Below are positions 1 through 12,175 of a stretch of DNA of 64,000 bases, one piece after another. Below the pieces are notes generated by a model, which was not told the origin of the DNA, ran no database searches, and saw nothing but the letters and a program-made list of their open reading frames with translations. This stretch comes from Calliopum simillimum (lineage: Eukaryota > Arthropoda > Insecta > Diptera > Lauxaniidae): assembly GCA_951812925.1 (NCBI GenBank), contig OX638370.1:108080897-108144896 (forward strand). The letters are read 5' to 3'. Position 1 is the stretch's first letter, and each line of letters opens with the position of its first letter. The position numbers were made by a program, and so were the translations under genes.

Positions 1-10
1 CAGGTAAGAC
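1..10 (+). other. Probable splice donor at the left edge
   Basis: The window opens CAG|GTAAGAC, a strong metazoan 5' splice site. Only the last 3 exon bases would be inside the window. The next convincing coding exon on this strand starts at 42,919 in phase 0, so CAG (Gln) could be the last codon before it. That would make positions 4-42,918 a single intron of the Apontic-like gene. The link is an inference: the upstream exon is not visible. Confidence 0.45.
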
Positions 11-599
11 TTGCATTTTAATTGTCCACAAACAATAATCTACAATGTATATTCTATGTAGCGATTATCGGTAACATTTTCTTATTTGAAAAATTCGCAT
101 ATAGCAGTCGATATAACAGCGAAAACTTTAAACAATGCCACTAGTATTAAATTGCTATCCTTTTTGAAAGTTGATTATATCGAGTCACTACTAACTTATT
201 ACAGTCTTGTAGAAATATACGAATTCCACACTCTCTAATGATCCCATAACAATCTCCGAGGGGGATTATGCTATGCTTCACTGCAACAATTATTGAATTC
301 AGACCAAGTGTTTCAACATTAAGTTCAAAAATTAGAAAGTTTCATTAAACTTTCTTAAAACTTTACTAGTTCACTAATTCTCTATGTGATTAGAAGTTTT
401 TTTACGTTATTCAATATACACCTTAACTGCAAAAAAACATTTTGTCCTCACATTTTGATAAATTCGGCTCTTATTTTGTTTAACTGCCCTTAGATCACAA
501 TAATTGAAAATAAACTTTAAAAGGCTCAACTGATTTATATTCCTGAATATTTGTACTAAATGTTTTCATAAAGTAAATATTGATTACACAGTCGTGCGG

Positions 600-1200
600 T
601 GAAAAAAATTATGAGAGCAGAGTAGGTGTTTTTTATAGATTTATGCTCGCTGAAACCGAATATGACCTCGGAGTTGCTTCATCACGTCTGAGATCCTAGT
701 TATCCTTGATTTAAATTGTGGAAAACGCTATTTGCAAACATGTGGCGTACATCCTTAAAGTAGTCTAGTTCACTTTTGACAACGGCATTGAATAGTTCTG
801 AGTTTCCTCTTTTAAAGCGTATTTTTAACTTTTCCAATTGGATCATTAGTTTCCGAGATATCATCCATTGAAATAAACATATACAAATTGTATGTAGTCC
901 TTTACAGGGATTAGCGATACCTTTACTTTGATCAATGATACCTCAAACTAATGATTCAATTGAAAAAGTTACAAGTACGCTTTAAAGAGGTAGCTCAGGG
1001 CTATTCAATGCCGCTGTCAAAAGTGAACTAGGCTACTTTCGGGATGTACACCATATGTCTAAAAATAGCGTTTCTTGGACTTTAAATCAAGAATAACTCG
1101 GATCTCAGACGGGATGAAGCAAATCGGAGGTCATATTCGGATTCAGCGATCAAAAATCTATAAAAATCACCTACTTTCATTTCATACTTTTTTAACTTTT
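600..1200. repeat. Long fold-back repeat (arms about 270 bp)
   Basis: The sequence from about 600 to 880 is the imperfect reverse complement of about 920 to 1,198. Paired landmarks are AGTAGGTG near 622 and CACCTACT near 1,168, GACGTCTGAGATC-like near 688 and GATCTCAGACGGG near 1,098, and CTAGTTCACTTTTGAC near 764 and GTCAAAAGTGAACTAG near 1,016. The spacer is only a few tens of bases. No coding sequence is seen. A partial copy of one arm recurs at 42,171-42,245. No clear target duplication is visible, so the superfamily is unknown. Confidence 0.75.
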
Positions 1201-4200
1201 TCAAAAACGCAGGACTGTGTTATTGATATTTTTTGAAGTCGTCAGCCCCAAGCATTTTGAAAATTTTGATTGTACAAACATGTATCGCTTTACGGTAGCA
1301 TTAAATTACACTTCTCTAGATGGCCCTAAGAAATTTTTTGTCGTCAAAAAGGTGTCTTCCACACCTGTAAACAATACCGTTCGCGGAAATAGCATATTTT
1401 TTTTTTGGAATTTGTATTGTACATTAATTCAAGTGTAAAATCGCTTTACAGTAGATATATATGTATGGTATATCGCATAAGGTTATTAAGCTTCTGCGAG
1501 GTGATAGAGGAGAGCTAGACTAACAAAAAATTGCAAGTGAGCGGTTGATCTAAAATGTACCCCTGAGGAGTTATAGGGTTAAAACTGATTTTCCGACTTA
1601 TTTTAGAAAAAAAATTTCTTGGGTCACCTAGTGTTTTGGAGAAAACTTTATTGCGAACAAATTTTGCCAATTTTATTAGCACTCTGAGAGTATATTTAAT
1701 CTATAAGGTTTAATAGGATTTTGCAAAGTTCTGGACCTTTAAAGTCGATACTTTAATTTTTTTTCTTTCTTTTTTTTGACTTTGGCGGCCATTTTAGTAC
1801 AAACAAGGTCCAATTAACATACCTTTTTATAATTTTTTTTGGAATCCTCGTTAAGTTTTTTTAAATTCGGTAGTGCATTTACAAACATAAAAAGTTTTTT
1901 AATTGAGGTCAATAAAAATACTTTACCCTGTTCTGCTCAGCAGCATTTCGGTCTCACAAGTGTTATATCTTGTATGGTTTTTGAGATATCCTCACCAACA
2001 TTTTTTTTCTTTGGCCACCTAGTGGGTGTAAATCAAAGCACAAAATAAAGTTAAAAAATTGTCATTGTAAAAAAAAATTCCAGTGACTCTCACAACCATT
2101 TAGCGCAAAAAGTGTCTTCTATAAAACATTTCTTTTTTATCCACCTTACTGTAAATAAATTTAAAAAAAAAAATATTATTTGGAGAAAATCAACTTTTAA
2201 GATTTTTCAAAAAAAAAGGCCGCCATTTTCTTAATTTTCAAAATTTTCCAAATTAAGAAATGGAAATCAAAATAACATTTAAAATTCTACAAGAATCCGA
2301 AAACAAAAATTAAAAAACTTAAGTTTTGACAAAAATTAAAAAATTTAAAAATTTGAAAAAAAAAAATTGGAGCGATTTTTCGCAAAAACTCTAGTTTGAC
2401 ACTCTAAAGTTCCATGCCTATAATTTGCAAAAAAAAAAGTTTTTCCGCAAAACTAATAATGAGAGATCTCCATACTGAGAACTTAGAACAACCGTGTGAA
2501 TTTTTATAAAACTCTGAGAACCCAACTACATATTTTGAAAAATTTGAGCTGAAAAGCGTCCTCTTTAAAAGAAATGAAACCCACATCGAGACATTTACAA
2601 CAATATACATATACAAATGGCGAAGCTGTAGGACAAAAATCCTTTAGGTACTTATTTAGATGTCGAAAAAAAAAAAAGTTTTCTTTTTGAAACTAAAAAT
2701 CATTTCAGATAAGCTTTCGAAATGTCGGTGTAAACCTAACTTTTTTTTTTTGTGATACTAGTACTATCTAATGTACAAGTTAGTTGGTTTGAAGGGAGTA
2801 ACTTTTTTGTTATTTGAAAAGCATCACATACAAAATGATGAACTTTTATTTTATGCTTGCTTACGAAATGTTTTCTAAATATAAGGATTACAGTGCCCAA
2901 GCATCTGTAAATCTCTGGTTTAAAGTATCATTTCATGACAGTTGGCTTAAAATTAGAAAAATTGCAAGTAATTTTGCTGGTAATATCTGCATTTTTGGAT
3001 GATTTTGACGCTCCCACTCCGTTTGTCGCCAACTTTTTCGATACAATTTCAAAATGGCGTGAAATGAGCACAAATATGCAACAACTCAGGAGGGTTCATT
3101 TGACCGTTATTTTTCATGAAAACAAAGTAAAAATTTTTTCAATCTCAACAAAATGCCAGCTAATTAACTTTGTCAAACCTTGTTTTATTACTTTTAATCA
3201 AAATACCACAAGCAAAGTGCTACCTTTTTATCTTACGAACGAAGAAGCATTAAAAATCAGAAATATTTTGCAGTGTATAAATCTGCTTAGTCAACGCCCA
3301 TAAGTGGCCATATTAAATAAAATGAATTATAATGCAAAAAACTTGAAAGCAAATCAGAACTTGAGTTAAAAATTCTAAGTAACTTGCATTTTATTTGTTT
3401 TTTAATTGGACGTATGTATTTGCACAGCCATTGAGAGAACAAGTTAAAATTTAAATTGTTAATATATTACAACAACAAAAAGCAAGACAATCGATCTATA
3501 GTTATTGTTGCTGGTTTTTTTTTTTTTTTGCTATACCAAAATTAATAAAAAAAAGCACTGAATGTTTAAACTGAACTACTGAACACTTGGCTCTAAAGAA
3601 ACGCGACCCCCTCATTTAAATACACGCACATTCCAAACACAATACCACTCTAATAGAGCAACAGCAGGAATTCGACAGAACCCCTTTTACTCCTGGGAAT
3701 GTAACAAGAATAATTCGTAGTGTCGAGTAGTTGACGAATATCTGAAATAATAAAAAACCATAATAAAATAAATACAATTAGAAATACTTGATTTCTAGCG
3801 GTGTAGTACGCTCATGTATGTGTATGTGTGTGTGTATGTGTGTGTTTATTAAAGGGTGGGAACTTCAGTCCGACAGTCTAACGAACATAAGCAGCCAGAA
3901 CAAACAGGATTAATTCCTGTTCTAATGGTTATTTGGTACAAAATTAACGCCGTTCCCATTCCCAATTGAGAACACATTGTTGCCCAGCTGCACATGAAAA
4001 ATCAAAAATCTGTTATATCTGAGTTATTGTATCTGTATCTGCGTACACAAATTATGATCTAAAAAACATATATCATTCATTGTACGTACTCTCATATTAT
4101 TTGGTTATTTTAATGTAGCTTAATTAGGGTGTTTTGAAAAAAACAAAAGTTGAATGTCTTTTTTTAAGTGCAAATATTAAAATATTGACTGTAAACGTGA

Positions 4201-4330
4201 CTGCTTTTTTTATGTTTTTAATTGAACTCAATGACAAAATTTAAACTACTAAACCTTACAGCAAACATCAAAAAAATAGTAAAAATTGGCATGCAGTATA
4301 CAACAAGTGATAAAGTTATTACGAACCACG
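1201..4330. other. Non-coding intronic DNA, no gene recognised
   Basis: AT-rich sequence with long A and T runs. Short open frames occur (for example 2,935-3,303) but have no domain, no codon pattern and no flanking splice logic. A GT-rich microsatellite lies near 3,814-3,845. No RNA gene or transposase is recognised. Confidence 0.6.
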
Positions 4331-4640
4331 AAGAAACCAACTTAAAAGTTAGAGGGACTCTTAAGAACGATATCTGCATCGTTTGTTTTTTTTTTTTTCA
4401 TTCTGAGAAAAACCAATGAAGCACTTTTGATTCTACTGAAGACCTGTTCCTTGGTCATTACTTTTTTTTCATTACAAAATGAATACCGAGAGGTGCTTTA
4501 GAAATAAAAACTATGTGCTTAAAATAATTTTGGCGCTTAAGAATCATACATTTTTTTTTGGTGATTTAAGTGTGTAGATATTATTCTAATCCCAAAATCG
4601 ATTTTTTGACGTTTTTCAATTACGCGGTCAAAAAAATGAT
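4331..4640. repeat. Dispersed repeat, partner of the copy at 7,339
   Basis: Bases 4,331-4,370 match 7,339-7,378 in direct orientation (GAAACCAACT, AAAAGTTAGAGG). Bases 4,405-4,640 match 7,392-7,625 in inverted orientation: CCCAAAATCGATTTTTTGACG here, against the reverse complement there. One block is therefore flipped relative to the other between the copies. No protein is encoded. Confidence 0.6.
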
Positions 4641-5125
4641 TTTTTTTTTGCTCAAAAGCGAGACATCTAAGGAAAAAAGTGCATATGGCAAAAAATGCTT
4701 CAGAATATTTGGAGTTTTTTTTGTTTTATTTTTTTGACCAAGTTTTGCAAGCCCTCCATTTTAAAAGCATATCTGTTTTGATTTGTAAGGGAAATAAAAT
4801 TTGTTTTTCGACCTCTAAATATTTATTTGATTTTTTTCCTATTGCTCCGCCATTTGACGTCCGATCATCAAGAGTAGTATATCGTTGTAAATGTTTCGAT
4901 GTAGGCTATATTTCATTTATGGAAGTAATTTATCTCAAATGTTTTTTCGACTAGTTGTACTCATTATCTCAGTTTCTACCACCTTAAGGTGCTAAAAACA
5001 CTTCATAGGATTGAAGCTCATGAAAATCATAAAATTAATCTACAAAGTTTCCTCAAATTGTTGAAATTAAAGAAGTTATAGCGAATCTAAAACTTTATTA
5101 CAAAATATGAAAAATTGGATGTTAA

Positions 5126-5239
5126 AAAACGAAAATCGCCCCCTAAAACTATGCAAATTTTTTTTTTTTAATTTACTGTTTCAAATGTCAAGTGTTAAAA
5201 AAAGAATATTGCATGGTTTTAGGGGGCGATTTTCGTTTT
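5126..5239. repeat. Short hairpin element
   Basis: A left arm at 5,126-5,156 (AAAACGAAAATCGCCCCCT onward) pairs with a right arm at about 5,209-5,239 (AGGGGGCGATTTTCGTTTT). The arms are about 31 bp with one mismatch and the loop is about 50 bp. The size and shape suggest a MITE-like element. No clear target duplication was found. Confidence 0.65.
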
Positions 5240-7338
5240 GTAAAATCAAATAGCTTATTATATAGAGGTCGAAAAAAAAAAGTTTTTTTGTTTCCTTAAA
5301 AATCAAAACCGATAAACTTTCAAAATAGGGGGCTTACAGCGAACTTTTTTATGTATGGGGATCGATTCTATCTAACATACACTTTTAAAGTCGCCTGGCA
5401 AGCATTTGTAAAGAAAACGATTAAAGCTTTTTACTTCTTGATTGGACCTTATCGATAAACATTCGGGTTTTTAGTTATATAGCCAAACAGGAGCAAAAAA
5501 CGGTCTTTTTTTGCTTTCCTAGGTTGGGATACCTCAAAAACCATATAAGATAGAGCAATTCAAAGGCCGGATTCGAGTTCAGCATTGCAAAACGCATCGA
5601 AAATTACTATTTTTATTTTTATTTTTATTTGTTGTCTTTTTTTCAGTTTTTTTTTTTCCATTAAAAAGGTTTTTGCGATATTTTGCGAAGACAATAAGCT
5701 ACGATTTCTGTATTTTCTTTTTTTTGAACGTAACGAAACCCTTAAAGTCGATTTTTTCCACCTTTTCATCACACTTATAGACTCTTCAAGACAACCGTGC
5801 CATGTAGCTCCTGCTCAATTTTCGAAAGAAAAAAAAAAGTTGCATAACTTTAGGGTGTCGATATTCGATTTAATTCATATTTTACACTTTCTTCCCGATT
5901 ATGCAAAATTCACTGATGCAAATAATATCTAATAGAAAAATGCGTGTTGACAGGTCCCCTTAAAATTCATACATCATATCTCTGAAACTAAATAACTCAA
6001 ATGAATGGTATATTTGGCAAAAAATATTAAGTTTCCCAACAGAACTCTCTACTTGCTACAACAAAATCCAAGTTTTTTTTTAAGATTAACCCTAATACGC
6101 AAAACACGCAGTTGTGTACGTAGGTACTGTACTTAATTTCAAATTTAAAATTTTTTCTTAAAAAACTGTCAAAGTCGATATGGTTTTGGTTAAGGTTTTA
6201 TGGTTGTCGTTGTTGCCTAAGTTGCTTTATTTTATTTTCTTAACAAATTTTGTATTATTTTTATTGTTGTTGTTATTGTTTTTGATGAGTGATTGTCTTA
6301 ATACTTTAGTAACGCCTTTAAAGATACATTCATTCGTACGTTAATGTATCTTATAAAAACGCGACTGCTCTGCGGTAACGACGACGACGAAAGTGTCGCT
6401 GGCATTACACTTCTTTTTTTGTTGTCTGACTTTTTGTTGTTTCGGTTTTTGTCTAAATTATTTTTGGGTGTGTTTGGGTTGATTTTGATTCAATGAAGAT
6501 TTTGATTGCGGCTGCTTTCCTCCGCATTCTATCTACCTTTGCTACTCTTTTCGCCCCACACCTACCTTATTACACTACACCACACTGCCTCCCTCACTTT
6601 GACACTCACTCATTTCGTCGAACCGAACACGCAAGGAGATGAATACAAATGTTGTATCTTAAAGATACAATACCTACGAGTGCTACATGCATTTTGTTTT
6701 TAAATTTTACTTAATGCTTCTTTTTTTTTTTCACTTATTAAATTGATTACTCGTATTTCCCGCTTTGTCTTTTTTGGTATTTGTATTATTCAGTTCAATT
6801 CGGTTGGGGCTTTTTTTGTTTTATCTTTCTTTATTTTATTATTGATTGGTTAATTTTAATTTTCAATGTTTTGTACTCTCGTCACTCGTAGTTTCTTTAC
6901 TTAAGCATTCAGTTTTTTCCTCTATATCCCCTAATCTCGGCTATTGGGTTTTATACTTAAAATCATAGTTGGATTTATTTTTAAATGAATTCTTATAAAT
7001 ATTAAGAGTTTTTTTTTTGCTCTACCTTTAATTGTCTGATTTTTAATCTTTTCAGTAGACGGATTTGCTGCTTAGTAATCTCTTGAATACCATATGCTAT
7101 ACACATCTGTCTGTCTGTCAGTCTATATGTGCATGCTTTTGTTATACGTACATATTTTATTAATTTTATGTTTTAGTTATACATACATATTTAGCTTCAA
7201 TTTTAGGATTAAAGATGTCGTCAGCTTTACTACGAATTTTGGTTTGATGATTTTTTTATTTGTTTGTTTTGAGAAGTTATTGGAGATATGAGTTAAACAT
7301 AGATACAATAGAACGGGGCGAAAATTAGATTCATCCCG
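5240..7338. other. Non-coding intronic DNA
   Basis: AT-rich, with poly-T tracts and no gene recognised. The part from about 6,100 to 7,300 looks single-copy, has GTTGTTGTT and GACGACGACG trinucleotide stretches and fewer repeats. It resembles the regulatory-type intron DNA of developmental fly genes, but nothing specific can be assigned. Confidence 0.5.
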
Positions 7339-7625
7339 AAACCAACTCAAAAGTTAGAGGAACTCTTAAAAACGATGTAAAAAATTGTTTTTTTGACTGC
7401 GTAAATGAAAAACGTAAAAAAAATCGATTTTGGGATGCGAATATTATCTATATTACCAAAAAAATGTATTATTTTTGAAAGCCAAAATTTTTGTTAGAAC
7501 ATAGCCTTTATTTCTAAAGCACCTTTGGCTATCCATTTTATAATGAAAAAAAAGTTATGATCAAAAAACATGTTGTTTTTAGCCAAAATGAGCTTTAACT
7601 AGAATCAAAAGTGCTCCATTGGTTT
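7339..7625. repeat. Dispersed repeat, partner of the copy at 4,331
   Basis: It shares two blocks with 4,331-4,640, one direct and one inverted. Key strings are AAAATCGATTTTGGGATG near 7,418 and AAAGTGCTCCATTGG near 7,608. There is no coding potential. Confidence 0.6.
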
Positions 7626-7839
7626 CACAGGTTTACAAAAAAAAAAAAAAATGTCATGGCGTTTCGACCAGACTATGTGTTTCCTAGGGACTTTGACGTT
7701 CGTTTTTTTCCAGAACGTCTGAGAAAAAATATTTCAAGGTCATATGGAGGTCATGTGTCGTTTAGTGATAAATTCGCTAAAATTCTGAAACTAATTTTTT
7801 TATCATTGAGTTCTTATAGTAGTCCCTAAAAAGAATATG

Positions 7840-7990
7840 TGATCAAAAAGAGTATCTCGGACCTAGTTTTGGAGATATAGCCATCGGAAGATCTGGATAT
7901 ATCTTCTATGAAAACCGCTATAAGGTGGCAACCCCTGGATGGATTTGTAAAATATTGATGTCATATGAAAGGTATATTTGACAAATAAAA
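7840..7990. repeat. Fragment of the 52.8-kb fold-back family
   Basis: GGAGATATAGCCATCGGAAG (7,870-7,889), the following ATATCTTCTATG and GTCATATGAAAGG resemble 52,850-52,960 and the inverse of 53,290-53,380. The fragment is cut at 7,996 by the 984-bp TA-flanked element. Confidence 0.55.
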
Positions 7991-7996
7991 TTCTTA

Positions 7997-8980
7997 CCGT
8001 AAGCAGGGGTGACTTTTACATCCGGGGGCGACTTTAACCGGCAAGAAAAAAAAAAGATTAAAATAGTAATATTATCACCCCAAATACTAGTTATCGATTT
8101 GGATTGGGTCAATCAGTATCCTTGAGGTATTGGCTTTTAGCGTCTGTTTTCAATATTTGATTTTTTGGGGTGACTTTCCACCGGTCCAAAGTCACCCCCA
8201 AAAAATTTTGCGTAGTTAGGCAGGCTTGAAAGAAACCTAAACTCGGGCCAAATTGACGCCCAAGACACTGGGTATTGTGAACTGTAATGAAAATTAAGTT
8301 AAGTCTTTTGCCATGCTGAAATTATTTTTTCCTTTTTATCTTTGTAAAACAAATGGCTACCCAGAAAGAATATTTGCTATTATTTATTTAGCAAAATTTT
8401 GCAAAAATTTAAGCCATCGAAGCCCTTTAACGAATGAGGCATTTTTAAAGTTACCTACTAAGAATTTCTTTCGTTTTTAAAATTTTTTCAATCGAGTATT
8501 TTTTGTTTTCTAATTTTCAATCGGTTTTAAGCTTGTTTTTGTGGAATTTTTTAAGTTTTGCTTAGCTTTTAATATTAGTATTGTTATTTGATGTAACTTA
8601 TATACCAATAAGTAAAACACACCAAAGGCTAAAACCGCATTTATCAAAAATTTTAGTTTTTTTTTTTAATCTCGTCCTTGAAAACATCCCATTGCCTAGG
8701 CCGATTGCCTATATAAATATGCCAAAATAAAAAGTGAACTTAAGTTTCCAAATCCTGATACCCTGATTTTGGATCGTTAAAGGTATAGCATGTAAAATCA
8801 ATGAATGAAATTTTTCGGTTAAAGTCACCCCACCCTTGAGGTGACTTTAACCCACTTACAAAAATATTATTTTAAAATATTTGTAATTACTTCGTATAAA
8901 TTTTATTAAAATTGTTGAAATTATAGGCTCCTAAACTTGGAAATTCTGTTTTTTTGTATCAAAGTCACCCCTGCTTACGG
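7997..8980. mobile_element. 984-bp TA-flanked non-autonomous DNA element
   Basis: The left end at 7,997 reads CCGTAAGCAGGGGTGACTTT and the right end at 8,980 is its reverse complement (AAAGTCACCCCTGCTTACGG). Both ends are flanked by TA (7,995-7,996 and 8,981-8,982), the Tc1/mariner-type target. Inside, the motif GGGTGACTTT or its complement recurs at about 8,030 (as GGGCGACTTT), 8,168, 8,197, 8,822 and 8,841, often as facing pairs. No transposase frame is recognisable, so mobilisation would need a protein from elsewhere. Confidence 0.8.
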
Positions 8981-11900
8981 TATATGTTCTTCTAAAAAAA
9001 AATAAATTAAGAATTCGTTGGTCAAAGGAAAGAACCACTAAGGTAAGTCGAATATTGCTAGACAATTAGATAAGTGTAAATTTTTGCTTGGAATGTACAT
9101 CTTCGAGTGGGAAAAAAAATGATCAAGTTTTCTTGTCAATAATAAATAGTAATGTGTAATGTGCTTTTTTAGGTTTCTTTTTGATTTGACTGATTACGAA
9201 TATAATAAATGCTCCCTTGTAAAATAAGAAAACTTAGACTTACCAAGTTTTCCACGAAGCCATCGATATGTTGATTAAATTCAAAAAAAAAAAAAAAATT
9301 GTTAAGGATCCGTGTTTCAAACTGAAAAATTCAGCTGATTACCCCATCCCGTAAATAATATGTATGTACATTTTAAGCGATTAAAAATAATGTCTCAAAT
9401 ATAACCCCCATCAGATTGCTATCAGAACTAACTTTTAAGTTATCAGACTTCATTTAACTAAGTACTCCCTATAGATATTTAGATAGATAGATACTAATGC
9501 TGTCTGTCTGTTTATGTGTATATTGGTTGGTTGGTTGCGCCTTAATCGGAAGTTAATGTTTATTTAGAGACGCGGCATTTTTATCGTTATCGTCTTGAAT
9601 TACTAATTATAATTACGAATTACGAATACTTCTACTTCGACGACGACGACGATGATAATGTTTGTTGGTTGCACGGTTTAAATTCAAAGCAAGAATAACA
9701 AATTATTTATATTTTTATTATGATAAAAAAAAAATTAAAATCAAATTGTTTACCATAACGCTTAATAACAATAAAGCTTGTTGTTTCCATGCCCCCGTAG
9801 GGGTTTCTATTTTTTTGTACAGGGGTGGATGGTTGTTGTTTTGGCTTGTTGTCTCCGACTGGTAGCTAGCTGGGTTGGGCTTAGTTTAGTTAATTCATGC
9901 TACAAGGTTTAAAATTTAATTAAAAAGTTATTGGAAATTTTCAAAGTAAATTTACTTAAGCCCCCAATACGAATGCGAGTAATAACAATAATAATAATGC
10001 GAGTAGTTGGTATCGCAATTAAAGAAATGTGTTGTCATATGCCTTAGTTGTATCTAGTACGTGTGTATATCTAAGAGATAGTGTATATACGACGCGTCTA
10101 CTTGTATAAATAGGTAAATATTAAATTGTAATTAAAGTCATGGGAGTGATTTTTTATAGTATCGTATGTTTGGTTATTGGGTTTTTTTTTCGTATATTCT
10201 TTTGAATATTTTTTAAGTTTTTTTTTTTTGTTCTGGTTCTGTTTTATTACCAACATTTGCGCCGCGCGGTTTTATTAATAAGAACAAATAATTGGTAAAT
10301 AAGTCGGCGTTTAATTTAATTGTTGTCACAATGTTTGTTTGTTTATTTTATTATGGGTAAATTATGGTGAAAATCTAGGTAGGGATTTATATGCTAAGCT
10401 ATGTTAATGAGTAAATTTGCCTTTAGTTAATTAGTTCTGAGAAATACTGTTGATTTGTACGAGTAATTATAGTATAGACTTTATTTAAATGCAGAGCTTT
10501 AAGTATACTCTCGTATATGAAAGTGTTTAACCTTATCAATATTTTTGAAATTTAGATCGTCATCTTATTAAATAAATGTCGTATGCTTAAATTTGCGATT
10601 TTAATATTTAAATGCAGGTATATATTTTTAAGTCAGACCTTGCAGTATAATCCCATCCTGGTATCTCTTTATGGTCCTGAGGCAGTTGATTTTAATGTTA
10701 GCGTTTATTTACCTATTTTATCGTATGTACACTAGACTGATCCATAATTTTGGTTTTACTTCCTTTTTGCTTTCAAACAGGTTTTTTTTTTTGTTAAAAA
10801 GATAGAAACTAAAAATTCTGTTGCAAGGAGAGCCCATAATATTAATATTTACTGGTGGCGCATCGTATTTCTTTGTTTTAAATTTTGTATGGTATTGTAT
10901 TTTACGGTAAAGAATACTCTTCTTAACACTTTTATATATACTAGAATCGCCCAATAGTCAAAATTTGGGCACAAATGTATCAAATAATTTTGGTGCTTTT
11001 TGGACAGCTTAAGCACTTTTTTTTCTATTTGGTACAAAATACTATAGAAAAGCTCATTTATCATCCCTGGTACAATGATAAATGTGAAACAAAAAGAAAA
11101 CATAGTTAATTAGTTCTTAAAAAACATGAAGGCAGTGTCAGTCAGTTTTTTGATTCTCTTTTCAGCTCTGTGTGACCGCGTATTTTGTCGTTGTTAATAT
11201 TGAAAAAGTTGCATTTAATTTTACCTGGCTTAATGGCAAAATTTTAAAACAATTTTAACTTTGTGCACATCAACACACAAATACCTTTCTAATGGTGTAT
11301 AAATCAAAATGGTGCTCCATTTCTAACATAGTAAAAAAGGTAGGACAAATTTTTGTCTTGCGTATTAATATATAGATCTCGTAAAAGAGAAAACTTGGAC
11401 GAATGGGAAAGATCATACCATTTTTCATAAAAAAGTTTATATATGTAAGTTTATTTTCTACATTGTTTGACATTTTCTTTTTAAATTTTGACGACAAAAA
11501 TTTTTTTCATATACATATTTTCGCGCGGATGTGTGAGACACGATTGTTTCACCCTTTTAGGACAATAAAAAAGGGAGTTTACGCTATCAATTAAGCTATT
11601 TAGAATGGTCTATTGAGCGTTAAAGCATATTTAAAAAAAAAAAAATTCAAACAGTTTTTCTGGAATTTTCCGGAACAGAATTGTCCCTATGGTCGTAAGG
11701 AGTTACTTAGAAGTTACTTTTTTAAATATATCCGTTGTATGGGGATTGAGTTACCTTTTGTTCAAAGTTTGATAACTCTAAAAGTAACGGTCCAGTTGGA
11801 GGGGTGTAATCGTATAGTTTCATGAGTAAGATTATGGCTACTCGAAGCCTGTAAAGGAATAGAACCAAACTTACTACTGAAACTGCACCCTAAGCCTGAA

Positions 11901-12097
11901 AACAGCATTTTCTGCAACTTCAAGCAAAGATATCTCGAAATTCTGCAGTATATAAGCATTAGGGTTCGAACTCAGCGTCGAAAAGTACGTAAAAGTAACA
12001 TACTTACATATACATATATGGAAACCGGTGTCCTTTTGTGGTTATTACATCGGTCCCCTAATTATAAAAATAGTTCAGAAACAGTTTTTTAAACACA
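8981..12097. other. Non-coding intronic DNA
   Basis: AT-rich, with short A/T tracts, a CGACGACGACGATGATAATG stretch near 9,637 and GATA/GATAGATA stretches near 9,480. Several short open frames overlap on both strands with no domain and no splice context. No RNA gene was recognised. Confidence 0.5.
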
Positions 12098-12175
12098 TTA
12101 ACCCATTATACCCTGTTTTTGTGGGTCTATTTGACCCCTTAAAAAATAAATTAAAAACGGGTTATAATGGGTTAA
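12098..12175. repeat. 78-bp hairpin
   Basis: TTAACCCATTATA at the left pairs with TATAATGGGTTAA at the right, continued inward by CCCTGTTTTT and AAAAACGGG. The ends sit in TTAA-containing DNA. This is a MITE-sized palindrome. The motif TTAACCCATTATA recurs alone near 41,318. Confidence 0.55.

Noticed and set aside
2935..3303. Plus-strand open frame of 122 codons
   Set aside because: A few phrases look protein-like, but the start is not supported, no family is recognised and the flanks give no exon structure. Chance or an old relic is more likely.
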